This document shows, in pieces, positions 1 through 6,300 of a DNA stretch of 10,869 nucleotides. The notes below the pieces were generated by a model. It made no database searches. It was given only the letters and a program-made list of their open reading frames with translations, and was not told the origin of the DNA. A program made the position numbers and the translations under genes. Position 1 is the stretch's first letter; each line of letters starts with the position of its first letter. The stretch is taken from the NCBI GenBank assembly GCA_035259145.1, contig DATFWQ010000212.1, positions 1 to 10,869 on the forward strand. The letters are read 5' to 3'. Source of the stretch: CF-161 sp035259145 (GTDB lineage: Bacteria > Chloroflexota > Dormibacteria > Dormibacterales > Dormibacteraceae).

Positions 1-3
1 CGT

Positions 4-9
4 TATAAT
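4..9 (+). promoter_or_regulatory. Perfect -10 box (TATAAT) before the first gene
   Basis: TATAAT matches the consensus vegetative -10 hexamer exactly. Transcription would begin near position 16, giving a leader of about 50 nt before the ATG at 67. The -35 region lies outside the window, so the promoter cannot be judged in full. In a GC-rich sequence an exact TATAAT is uncommon, which supports the call. Confidence 0.5.
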
Positions 10-66
10 CGGGTGACGCTCTTATGAGCCATCGCCCGTGCCTCCCCGCCCGCAGGACTTGCAGCT

Positions 67-321
67 ATGGCAGTGTCTGGAAAGCGACGCTTCGACGACG
101 ACCGGGTCGTGCGCTATGAGACCGCCGAGAAGAACTTCGAGGTGGAGGTCGCACGGACCCTCAATAAGTGGTGCGTCACCGTCTACCAGCTTTCAGACAG
201 GTCCATCGTCGCACAGGACTTCTTCCCGGAACGGTGGAAGGCACTTGCCCGGGCGCAGGATTTCGTCCGCCTGCTGAACCAGCGCAAACGTGAAGGGGAG
301 GCGGGAGATCACGACCGGTGA
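67..321 (+). CDS. Hypothetical protein, 84 aa
   Basis: A short soluble protein that I do not recognise. The ATG at 67 is preceded by AGGA at 54-57, a reasonable ribosome binding site 9 nt upstream, and by a perfect TATAAT at 4-9. Codons are G/C-ending in the style of the neighbouring genes. The protein is charged, with no signal peptide or membrane segment. It opens with a basic and acidic stretch (KRRFDDD), has a middle that looks like beta strands (residues 20-50, including KWCVTVYQLSD), and ends in a probable helix rich in Arg, Lys and Gln (residues 55-80). A single cysteine falls near residue 37. The layout resembles small single-domain proteins of unknown function. The gene ends 25 nt before the next small gene, so the two could be co-transcribed, although the second appears to have its own promoter. 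Confidence 0.6.
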   Translation: MAVSGKRRFDDDRVVRYETAEKNFEVEVARTLNKWCVTVYQLSDRSIVAQDFFPERWKALARAQDFVRLLNQRKREGEAGDHDR

Positions 322-331
322 CTTGCATCGT

Positions 332-337
332 TAGAAT
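332..337 (+). promoter_or_regulatory. -10 box (TAGAAT) for a leaderless microprotein gene
   Basis: TAGAAT ends 9 nt before the GTG at 347. Initiation normally occurs about 7-9 nt downstream of the -10 box, so the transcript would begin on or almost on the start codon. There is no Shine-Dalgarno-like run before the GTG, as expected for a leaderless message. No convincing -35 hexamer was found at the usual spacing (309-314). The same 9-nt spacing recurs at fixC in this window. Confidence 0.45.
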
Positions 338-346
338 CGCCGTCCT

Positions 347-454
347 GTGAGCTGGTCTTTCCTGCGGCGCGAGTGGGGCGCGGTGACCTTCGTCCTTACA
401 GTGTTGCTGGGCGTAATCGTCGTCCCCCTGGCGCTGATCCTCGGCAAACACTAG
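347..454 (+). CDS. Single-pass membrane microprotein, 35 aa
   Basis: A GTG-initiated reading frame of 35 codons. The product has a short N-terminal segment with tryptophans and charges (MSWSFLRREW), then an unbroken hydrophobic stretch at about residues 11-32 long enough to span the membrane once. It ends in a basic tail (GKH). By the positive-inside rule the RR pair at residues 7-8 suggests a cytoplasmic N terminus. Third codon positions are mostly G or C, consistent with real coding. Support for expression comes from the TAGAAT box 9 nt upstream and the absence of a ribosome binding site, together suggesting a leaderless transcript. Its stop codon lies inside the palindrome that opens the hairpin-repeat region. 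Function is unknown; proteins this small often act as regulatory subunits of membrane complexes, but nothing here names a partner. Confidence 0.5.
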   Translation: MSWSFLRREWGAVTFVLTVLLGVIVVPLALILGKH

Positions 455-463
455 GGGCCCCTA
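452..463. repeat. Perfect 12-bp palindrome at the left edge of the repeat cluster
   Basis: TAGGGGCCCCTA reads the same on both strands and includes the TAG stop codon of the 35-aa gene. Its GGGGCCCC core also occurs at the right end of repeat copy B (691-698), so it may be the remnant edge of a further unit rather than an independent operator. Confidence 0.45.
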
Positions 464-614
464 TCTGGGGGACACGCCCCCCCGAAACGAATCTCGTCAA
501 GGCACGCTCCGCTCTTCGGCCTTGACCAGATTCGGGTGTTGTGGCCTCCGCCACAACACGCCCCCTACGGCGCCTGAGGAGAGGCGCCGTCCCCACTTCG
601 TGGGCCCCGGGGTG
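462..614. repeat. Multi-hairpin repeat, copy A (long form)
   Basis: This unit starts with TATCTGGGGG and runs through a G5/C5 hairpin (467-483). Next come a long imperfect stem (488-502 with 520-534, one C-C mismatch) and a perfect 10-bp stem with a 4-nt loop (536-545, loop CTCC, 550-559). Then follow a 9-bp stem with loop GAGGAG (567-575 with 582-590) and a 5-bp stem with a 3-nt loop (592-596 with 600-604), before a GCCCCGGGGTG end. The first and last two hairpins match copy B in order and position; the two central ones (488-559) are absent from copy B and look like an insertion. No coding frame of credible composition crosses it. Structured RNA or DNA of this kind could end or attenuate transcription between the microprotein gene and the nfeD operon. 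Confidence 0.7.
488..559. repeat. Two extra hairpins nested in copy A
   Basis: Stem 1 pairs CGAATCT-C-GTCAAGG (488-502) with CCTTGAC-C-AGATTCG (520-534): 14 pairs around one C-C mismatch, with a 17-nt apical region. Stem 2 pairs GTGTTGTGGC (536-545) with GCCACAACAC (550-559), ten perfect pairs around CTCC. They sit side by side between elements that are adjacent in copy B, so they are either an insertion in A or a deletion in B. Confidence 0.6.
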
Positions 615-633
615 CAGTCCTGACCACTTCCCG

Positions 634-704
634 CTTATCTGGGGGGCAAGCCCCCACGGCCGCTGAGGAAAGCGGCCGTCCCCACTGCGTGGGGCCCCGG
701 CGTG
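634..704. repeat. Multi-hairpin repeat, copy B (short form)
   Basis: It begins TTATCTGGGGGG and contains three consecutive hairpins. TGGGGG pairs with CCCCCA (640-645 with 651-656). ACGGCCGCT pairs with AGCGGCCGT around loop GAGGAA (656-664 with 671-679). CCCCAC pairs with GTGGGG around TGC (680-685 with 689-694). It finishes GCCCCGGCGTG, close to the end of copy A. The middle stem differs from that of copy A at two positions in each arm, and both changes keep the pairing. Confidence 0.7.
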
Positions 705-714
705 TCCACGCTCG

Positions 715-737
715 CTTATACGGGGGCGTGCCCCCAG
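715..737. repeat. Truncated repeat, copy C (first hairpin only)
   Basis: CTTATACGGGGGC starts like copies A and B and forms a GGGGGC/GCCCCC hairpin (722-727 with 730-735). The rest of the unit is missing. It ends 45 nt before the nfeD start codon. Confidence 0.55.
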
Positions 738-753
738 ACAGGCGACCGTGCGG

Positions 754-759
754 TTATCT
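754..759 (+). promoter_or_regulatory. Possible -10 box for the nfeD-flotillin-pspA operon
   Basis: TTATCT lies 23 nt before the nfeD ATG and 14 nt before its ribosome binding site, so a short leader is possible. No good -35 hexamer is visible. The same TTATCT also opens repeat copy B, so this may be repeat remnant instead. Confidence 0.25.
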
Positions 760-773
760 CGTGGCGTTCTCTT

Positions 774-778
774 GGTGG
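774..778 (+). promoter_or_regulatory. Ribosome binding site deciding the nfeD start
   Basis: GGTGG (within GGTGGAAG) lies 4-8 nt upstream of the ATG at 783. It favours this start over the in-frame GTG at 702, which has no such site and would place coding sequence across repeat copy C. Confidence 0.5.
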
Positions 779-782
779 AAGA

Positions 783-1004
783 ATGGTGCGCACTGTGCTT
801 GACCAGGGGATGATCGGCCGCGTAGGCCGGGTGACCGGAGTCATCGGTCCAGGCCGTCTGGGGGAGGTCATGATTGCTGTGAGGGGCGGCAGCGAAGCCT
901 TCAACGCCTACGCCTCCGACCCCGGAGAGACGATCTCAAAGGGAGCAAGAGTCGTCGTGGTCGAGTACTTTCCGCCGCGCACGGTCGTAGTCAGCCCGGC
1001 CTGA
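783..1004 (+). CDS. Stand-alone NfeD-type OB-fold protein, 73 aa
   Basis: The protein is essentially one NfeD C-terminal (OB-fold) domain. The family pattern is clear: IGxxGxV (residues 11-17), then Gly-Pro-Gly and GEVMIAVRGG (22-36), an alanine after the variable loop, GETISKGARVVVVE (48-61), and a closing VVVSP strand. Larger NfeD proteins carry membrane helices, or a ClpP-class protease half, before this domain; this one has neither and should be cytoplasmic. NfeD OB domains work with SPFH/flotillin proteins, and the next gene, 21 nt downstream, encodes one, so a role as a soluble adaptor of that flotillin is a strong inference. The start at 783 is preferred because it has a GGTGG site and begins exactly at the domain. 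A longer frame from the GTG at 702 would add 27 residues encoded by repeat sequence and is unlikely. Confidence 0.8.
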   Translation: MVRTVLDQGMIGRVGRVTGVIGPGRLGEVMIAVRGGSEAFNAYASDPGETISKGARVVVVEYFPPRTVVVSPA

Positions 1005-1025
1005 CGGGCAAGGAGGGCAAGGCCC

Positions 1026-2549
1026 ATGAACATCGGCTCGTTCATCTCGACGGTGGCGGTGGTAGCAATAGTCTCCGCTCTGGCGGTCCTCGTCCTGCTG
1101 GTGCTGCTCTTCAAGAGCACCTGGCGGATCGCTGAGCCTAACGAGGCGCTGATCATCTCCGGGCGCCCGCATCGCAACAAGGGCCTGGAGGAGAGCCTCG
1201 GATTCAAGATCGTCACCGGCCGTGGCACGCTTGTCATGCCCGGCCTCCAGGCTGTGCGCCGCCTTTCGCTCGACCTTCGCGAGACCGATCTCCAGATCGA
1301 CTGCGTGACCCACCAGGGCATCCCCCTGCGTGTGCGCGGGGTGGTCATCTACAAGGTGGGCGACGACCTGGTGTCGGTCGCCAACGCCGCCCGGCGCTTC
1401 CTCGACCAGCAAAACCAGATGGACCAGCGCGTCCACAACCTGTTCGCCGGCCACCTCCGTGCCATCATCGGCAACATGACCGTCGAGGAGATGATCCGCG
1501 ACCGGGAGAAGCTGACCGAACTCACCCGCGAGCACGCCGGTACCGAGATGGAGAAGCTGGGCCTGATCGTGGACTCCCTCCAGATTCAGGAGATCCTCGA
1601 CCCCACCGCCTACATCCAGAACCTGGCGCTGCCCCACGCCGCAGCCGTGGAGCGCGAGGCGCGAATCGCGCGAGCGCAGGCCGATCGCGAAGCGACCGAG
1701 AAGGAGCAGGAGGCTGAGGCCCAGAAGGCGCTGGCTCGTCGTGACACGCAGATCAGGCAGGCCGGCTACCAGGCCGAGGTCGACCGGGCAGCGGCGCAGG
1801 CGAAGCAGGCCGGCCCACTTTCTGAAGCGACGGCCCGCCAGCAGGTAGTGGTCGAGGAGACCCGCGTCGCCGAGCTGGAAGCGGAGCGCAGGGAGAAGGA
1901 CCTGCTGGTAGAGGTCCGCAAGCCGGCAGACGCGAAGGCGTACGAGCAGGTGACCCTGTCCCGAGCGCAGCGCGATGCTCACATCCAGGAGGCCGAGGCG
2001 CGTGCCAGGGAGATCGAGCTCCAGGCAGCCGCGGACGCGGCTCGAGTCAAACTGGCTGCCGGGGCCCAGGCAGAACGCGTCAAGGTCGAAGCTGAGGCAT
2101 CATCGGCTCAGACGCGCATGATCGGCGAAGCCGAAGCTGCAGCAACCCAGGCCAGGGGCCTTGCGGAAGGCGAGGCGATCAGGGCTCGCGGAATGGCGGA
2201 GGCCGAGGCGATCAAGGCACGGGCGGAGGCGCTGGAAGGAAACCAGGACGCGATAATCGGCCAGCAGCTGGCAGAGAAGTGGCCCGAGATCGTCGAAGCG
2301 GCGGCCAAGCCATTCGGTGACATCGATCAGATGATCGTGCTCAACGGCGCTCAGGGGATCTCAGACGCCCTGGCCCAGGCTCTCAGCCAGGGAATCGCCG
2401 GGCTGCAGCTCGCCCGCCGCCTTCTGGTCGACCCCAACGGCGTCGCCCCGATCACGGCCGGTCCTCGCCCGGAGGGAGGGGGGTCCCCCGTGGCCCGCCG
2501 AGACCGGTCGCGCAGCGGGCGCACTCCAAACGAGGCTGACAGCGTGTGA
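1026..2549 (+). CDS. Flotillin-like SPFH-domain membrane protein, 507 aa
   Basis: Flotillins are membrane scaffold proteins that oligomerise into microdomains. Here residues 9-29 form an N-terminal hydrophobic anchor, and residues 33-205 are the SPFH/band-7 domain (PNEALIISGR start; VEEMIRDREKLTELTREH region near 153-170; LDPTAYIQNL near 191-200). Residues 205-410 form a long charged coiled coil. Its end is rich in Glu-Ala repeats (AEGEAIRARGMAEAEAIKAR), the flotillin hallmark that separates this family from simple stomatins. The C-terminal tail (about 478-507) is low-complexity Arg/Ser/Gly/Pro and probably disordered. The length matches bacterial flotillins (about 480-520). A full AGGAGG at 1011-1016, 9 nt before the ATG, fixes the start. 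It follows the NfeD gene by 21 nt and overlaps the pspA-like gene by 4 nt. The complementary strand is also open for 348 codons because of the biased repeats; that frame is not real. Confidence 0.93.
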   Translation: MNIGSFISTVAVVAIVSALAVLVLLVLLFKSTWRIAEPNEALIISGRPHRNKGLEESLGFKIVTGRGTLVMPGLQAVRRLSLDLRETDLQIDCVTHQGIPLRVRGVVIYKVGDDLVSVANAARRFLDQQNQMDQRVHNLFAGHLRAIIGNMTVEEMIRDREKLTELTREHAGTEMEKLGLIVDSLQIQEILDPTAYIQNLALPHAAAVEREARIARAQADREATEKEQEAEAQKALARRDTQIRQAGYQAEVDRAAAQAKQAGPLSEATARQQVVVEETRVAELEAERREKDLLVEVRKPADAKAYEQVTLSRAQRDAHIQEAEARAREIELQAAADAARVKLAAGAQAERVKVEAEASSAQTRMIGEAEAAATQARGLAEGEAIRARGMAEAEAIKARAEALEGNQDAIIGQQLAEKWPEIVEAAAKPFGDIDQMIVLNGAQGISDALAQALSQGIAGLQLARRLLVDPNGVAPITAGPRPEGGGSPVARRDRSRSGRTPNEADSV

Positions 2550-3277
2550 GCTTCTGGCACCGACTCCTGCTGGTGCTCGGCATACGTGCCGGCCAGGTGA
2601 GGGGCGAGGTCGAGGACCCGCGAGAGGCCCTCGACCTCGCGTATGCGCGGCAGCTGCAGCTTCAGGCGAAGGTCCGACGCGCTGTCGCCGACGTGGTGAC
2701 GGCGCGCAAGCGCATCGAGCTGCAGGCCAGGCAGCTAGAGGCATCGCCCGACCGGCTGGAGCAGCAGGCTCGGACAGCGCTTCAGGATGGCCGGCAAGAC
2801 CTCGCCCGCGACGCGCTGCTGCGCAGAGCAGTCATCCGGGGCGAGCTGGGCGAGCTGGAGCGCCAGTCCAGCATGCTGGCCGCAGAGGAGGGGAGGCTGA
2901 TCGATGCATCGAAACGGCTTGAGCTTCAGGTCCAGCAGTTCCGCATTCGGAAGGAGGCGGTGAAGGCGGCATACGTTGCAGCCAGGGCCCGCGCCCAGGC
3001 AAGCGAGGCTCTGGCCGGACTGACGCAGGACGACACCGAGCTTGGACTGGCCGTCGAGCGGGCTGAACACCGAATCGCCGACACTCGGGCTCGGGCCGCA
3101 GCGCTGGAGAACCTCGTTGCCAGGGGAGGCCTACAGCGTGGGTCGCCGGGTTCCGACGAGCTCCAGGCCCAGCTCCAGCTGCCCGCAGCCGACGCGGAGG
3201 TGGCCGCGGAGCTCGCACGCCTGGAAGGTGACCTGCTCTGGGGTGGCAAAGCCCTGGAGCCAGGCGAGGACAGATAG
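2546..3277 (+). CDS. PspA/IM30 (ESCRT-III-like) family protein, 243 aa
   Basis: PspA/IM30 proteins bind stressed membranes and polymerise on them to limit leakage. The sequence is almost wholly alpha-helical. A short hydrophobic or amphipathic N-terminal helix (residues 1-18) is followed by the family signature EDPREALDLAYARQLQ (23-38). After that come a long hairpin of helices (40-150) with GRQDLARDALLRR (82-94) and FRIRKEAVKAAYVAARA (132-148), and a last helix near 165-190. These match the conserved blocks of PspA. The C-terminal 45 residues are variable and acidic. The GTG start overlaps the flotillin TGA (GTGA at 2546-2549), a classic arrangement for translational coupling, so stoichiometric production with flotillin is likely. 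Length is close to the usual 220-250. Neighbouring NfeD and flotillin genes support an envelope-stress role. No pspF, pspB or pspC homologue is present in the window, so regulation differs from the enterobacterial system. Confidence 0.88.
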   Translation: MSFWHRLLLVLGIRAGQVRGEVEDPREALDLAYARQLQLQAKVRRAVADVVTARKRIELQARQLEASPDRLEQQARTALQDGRQDLARDALLRRAVIRGELGELERQSSMLAAEEGRLIDASKRLELQVQQFRIRKEAVKAAYVAARARAQASEALAGLTQDDTELGLAVERAEHRIADTRARAAALENLVARGGLQRGSPGSDELQAQLQLPAADAEVAAELARLEGDLLWGGKALEPGEDR

Positions 3278-3297
3278 GCCCTCCACCATCCACTTCT

Positions 3298-3333
3298 GGT
3301 AGCCGCAGCGGGCGCCGTACCGGGTTGGCTACC
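3298..3333. repeat. Inverted repeat in the pspA-metH gap
   Basis: GGTAGCC (3298-3304) and GGCTACC (3327-3333) are perfect 7-bp inverted arms separated by 22 nt. The right arm overlaps the proposed -10 box of metH, so a repressor site or a leader hairpin is possible. Chance occurrence in a gap of this size is not negligible. Confidence 0.3.
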
Positions 3334-3335
3334 GT
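3330..3335 (+). promoter_or_regulatory. Candidate -10 box (TACCGT) of metH
   Basis: TACCGT fits the TANNNT pattern and ends 7 nt before the in-frame GTG at 3343. This would give a leaderless metH message like those proposed for the 35-aa gene and fixC. No ribosome binding site precedes any of the possible starts (TTG 3325, GTG 3334, GTG 3343). The evidence is pattern and spacing only. Confidence 0.3.
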
Positions 3336-3342
3336 GACACAT

Positions 3343-6300
3343 GTGAACGCGGAGACGAGGCTGCGCGAACTGCTCACCCGCCGAATCGCGGTGCTCGACG
3401 GGGCGATCGGGACGATGATGCAGCGCCGGCGTCTCGCCGAGGCCGACTTTCGGGGTGAACGCTTCCGCAACCATCCCAGGCCGCTGCAGGGTGACAACGA
3501 CATCTTGTGCCTGACGCGGCCGGACGTGGTTGAGGAGGTGCACCGTGCGTACCTCGAGGCCGGCGCGGACATCATCACGACGAACACCTTCACCGCCACG
3601 CCGGTCTCTCAGGCCGACTACGGTCTGAGGGCGCTGGCCTACGAGATGAATCGGGCCGGGGCGGAGATTGCAAGGGCAGCTGTCTCCGCGTACGGCGACC
3701 GCTTCGTAGCCGGGTCCCTGGGTCCGACGAATGTCACTCTCTCGCTTTCACCCAGGGTCGACGACCCCACCTACCGAGCCGTGACCTTCGAAGAGCTGAG
3801 GGCCGGCTACGCCGAGGCCGCTCGGGGGCTGCGGGACGGCGGCGTCGACCTGCTGATGGTCGAGACCGTGTTCGACACTCTCAACGGCAAGGCGGCCATC
3901 GCCGCCGCCCGTGAAGTGGCCCCGGAGCTGCCACTCGTCGTCTCGGTCACCATCGTCGACCGCAGCGGCCGCAACCTCTCCGGGCAGACCGTGGAGGCGT
4001 TCTTGACGTCGGTCGAGCACGCGGAGCCGCTCGCTGTCAGCATCAACTGCGCACTGGGCGCGGCCGAGATACGGCCGTACCTCGTCGACCTGGCTCGTGC
4101 CGCCCCAGTCCCCGTCTTCTGCTATCCCAACGCGGGCCTGCCCAACGCCTTTGGCGGCTATGACGAGCTGCCCGAGACGATGGGCGCGCTGCTCGAGGAG
4201 TTCGCCACGAGCGGACTCGTCAACGCACTAGGGAGCTGCTGCGGCACTGGGCCTGAGCACACTGCCCTGATCCGCGCCGCGGTGGAGGGGCTGGCGCCGA
4301 GACCGATACCCGCGCGCTCGCGCCGCACCCGCTTGAGCGGCCTGGAGCCGTTCGAGATCGCGCCCGACACGAACTTCGTGATGATCGGGGAGCGGACCAA
4401 CGTCACCGGGTCAGCGCGCTTCCGGCGCCGGATCGAGGCCGAGGACTACGCCGGCGCACTCGAGATCGCGCTGGAGCAGGTGCGAGGCGGCGCCAACCTG
4501 CTGGACGTGAACATGGACGCGGACCTGCTCGACTCCGAGCGGGCGATGGGCCGGTTCCTGAACTTGCTCGCCACGGAGCCCGAGGTGGCCAGGCTGCCGA
4601 TCATTGTCGACAGCTCGCGGTTTTCGGTGCTGGAGGCAGGCCTCAAGTGCCTCCAGGGCAAGGGCCTCGCCAACTCGATCAGCTTGAAAGAGGGCGAGGC
4701 GGCCTTCCTGGAGCAGGCTCGACGGGTGCGGCGGCTGGGAGCCGGCGTTGTGGTGATGGCGTTCGACGAGCGGGGCCAGGCTGATACCGCCGAGCGCAAG
4801 GTCGAGATCTGCGAACGCGGCTACCGGCTGCTCACCGAAGGGGTTGGGTTTCCGCCCGAGGACATCGTCTTCGACCCCAACGTGCTTGCTATTGCAACCG
4901 GCATCGAGGAGCACGCGGGCTATGCCAGGGCGTTCATCGAGGCCACGAGGGAGATCAAGCGGCGCTGCCCCGGCGCGAAGGTGTCCGGCGGCATCTCCAA
5001 CCTCTCTTTCTCTTTCAGGGGCAACGACCGGGTCCGGGAAGCGATCCACTCGGCCTTCCTGTACCACGCGATCAAAGCCGGCCTGGACATGGGCATCGTC
5101 AACGCGGGCCAGCTCGCCGTCTACGAAGACATCCCGCCCGATCTGCTCGAGCTGGTCGAGGACGTGATCTTCGACCGCCGGCCGGACGCTACGGAGCGGC
5201 TGGTGGAGTTTGCGCGCTCCGTGAGCGGCGAGGGAACCCGGCGGGAGCGCGACCTGAGCTGGCGCGAAGGCACGGTGGAGGAGCGGCTGACACACTCGTT
5301 GGTCCATGGTGAGGTCGATTTCATCGAAGAGGACACCGAGGAAGCGCGCCAGAAGCTGGGCCGGCCGCTGTCGGTGATCGAAGGACCGCTGATGGCGGGC
5401 ATGCAGGTGGTGGGGGACCTTTTCGGCGCCGGCAAGATGTTCCTGCCCCAGGTCGTCAAGAGCGCACGCGCCATGAAGCGGGCTGTCGCCTATCTGGAGC
5501 CGTTCATGGAGGCGGACAAGAGAGCTGCTCTCGCAGCCGGTGGGCGATCGGACGGAGACGCCCAGGCCAAGGTGGTGCTGGCCACCGTGAAAGGCGACGT
5601 GCACGACATAGGCAAGAACATCGTCGGGGTGGTGCTGGGCTGCAACTCATACCAGGTGGTCGACCTGGGGGTGATGGTGCCTGCAGAGCGCATCCTGGAC
5701 ACGGCTGCGGCTGAGGGTGCTGCCGTGGTCGGCCTCTCCGGGCTGATAACGCCGTCGCTGGACGAGATGGTGCGCGTGGCTCGGGAGATGGAGCGGCGCG
5801 GCCTCAATCTGCCGCTGCTGATCGGCGGCGCCACCACGTCAAAGCAGCACACTGCCGTCCGAATCGCGCCCGAGTACTCGGGCCCGACGGTTCATGTGGT
5901 GGATGCCTCCCGGGTGGTCGGCGTCGTTTCCAGCCTGCTCGACGCGGAGCGCCGTGCGGAGCTGGACAGAGAGAACCGCGAGCTGCAGGAGCGACTGCGC
6001 GATCAGCACGCGGGGAAGGCGACGAGGACGTTGCTGACCCTGGATGCTGCGCGCGAAAACCGGGCCAGGCCGGCGTTCGACGGCCTGGAAGTGCCCTCCT
6101 TCACCGGCCGCCGCGTGGTCGAGCCGTCCCTCGCCGTGCTACGCGGATACATAGACTGGACATTCTTCTTCCACGCCTGGGAGCTCCGCGGCCGCTTTCC
6201 AGGAATCCTCTCGCACCCTGAGCTTGGACCCGCCGCGAGAGAGCTATACGAGAATGCACAGACTCTGCTCGACGAGATCGTCGCCAACGGGTGGCTGCGG

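Noticed and set aside
24..119. Short + frame after TATAAT starting at ATG 24
   Set aside because: It overlaps the better supported 84-aa gene in another frame, is Arg/Cys-rich, has no ribosome binding site and lies 14 nt from the -10 box, which does not fit leaderless initiation.
455..737. CRISPR array
   Set aside because: Units are internally palindromic hairpin blocks with no regular alternation of constant repeats and unique spacers, and no cas gene is nearby.
702..782. Upstream GTG start extending nfeD by 27 codons
   Set aside because: The extra codons would translate repeat copy C, have no ribosome binding site and precede the natural start of the OB-fold domain.
936..1982. 348-codon frame on - opposite the flotillin gene
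   Set aside because: It is the complement of Ala/Glu-rich coiled-coil coding sequence. It reads as Leu/Val/Gly-rich low complexity and shows no family motifs, whereas the + frame is a clear flotillin with a strong ribosome binding site.
3278..3342. Possible SAM, SAH or cobalamin riboswitch before metH
   Set aside because: The gap is only 65 nt and shows neither the multi-stem layout nor the conserved cores of those riboswitches; only a 7-bp inverted repeat is present.
4411..5604. 397-codon frame on - inside metH
   Set aside because: It overlaps conserved MetH pterin and cobalamin modules. GC-rich sequence keeps the opposite strand open, and the product is His/Asp/Leu-rich without recognisable domains.
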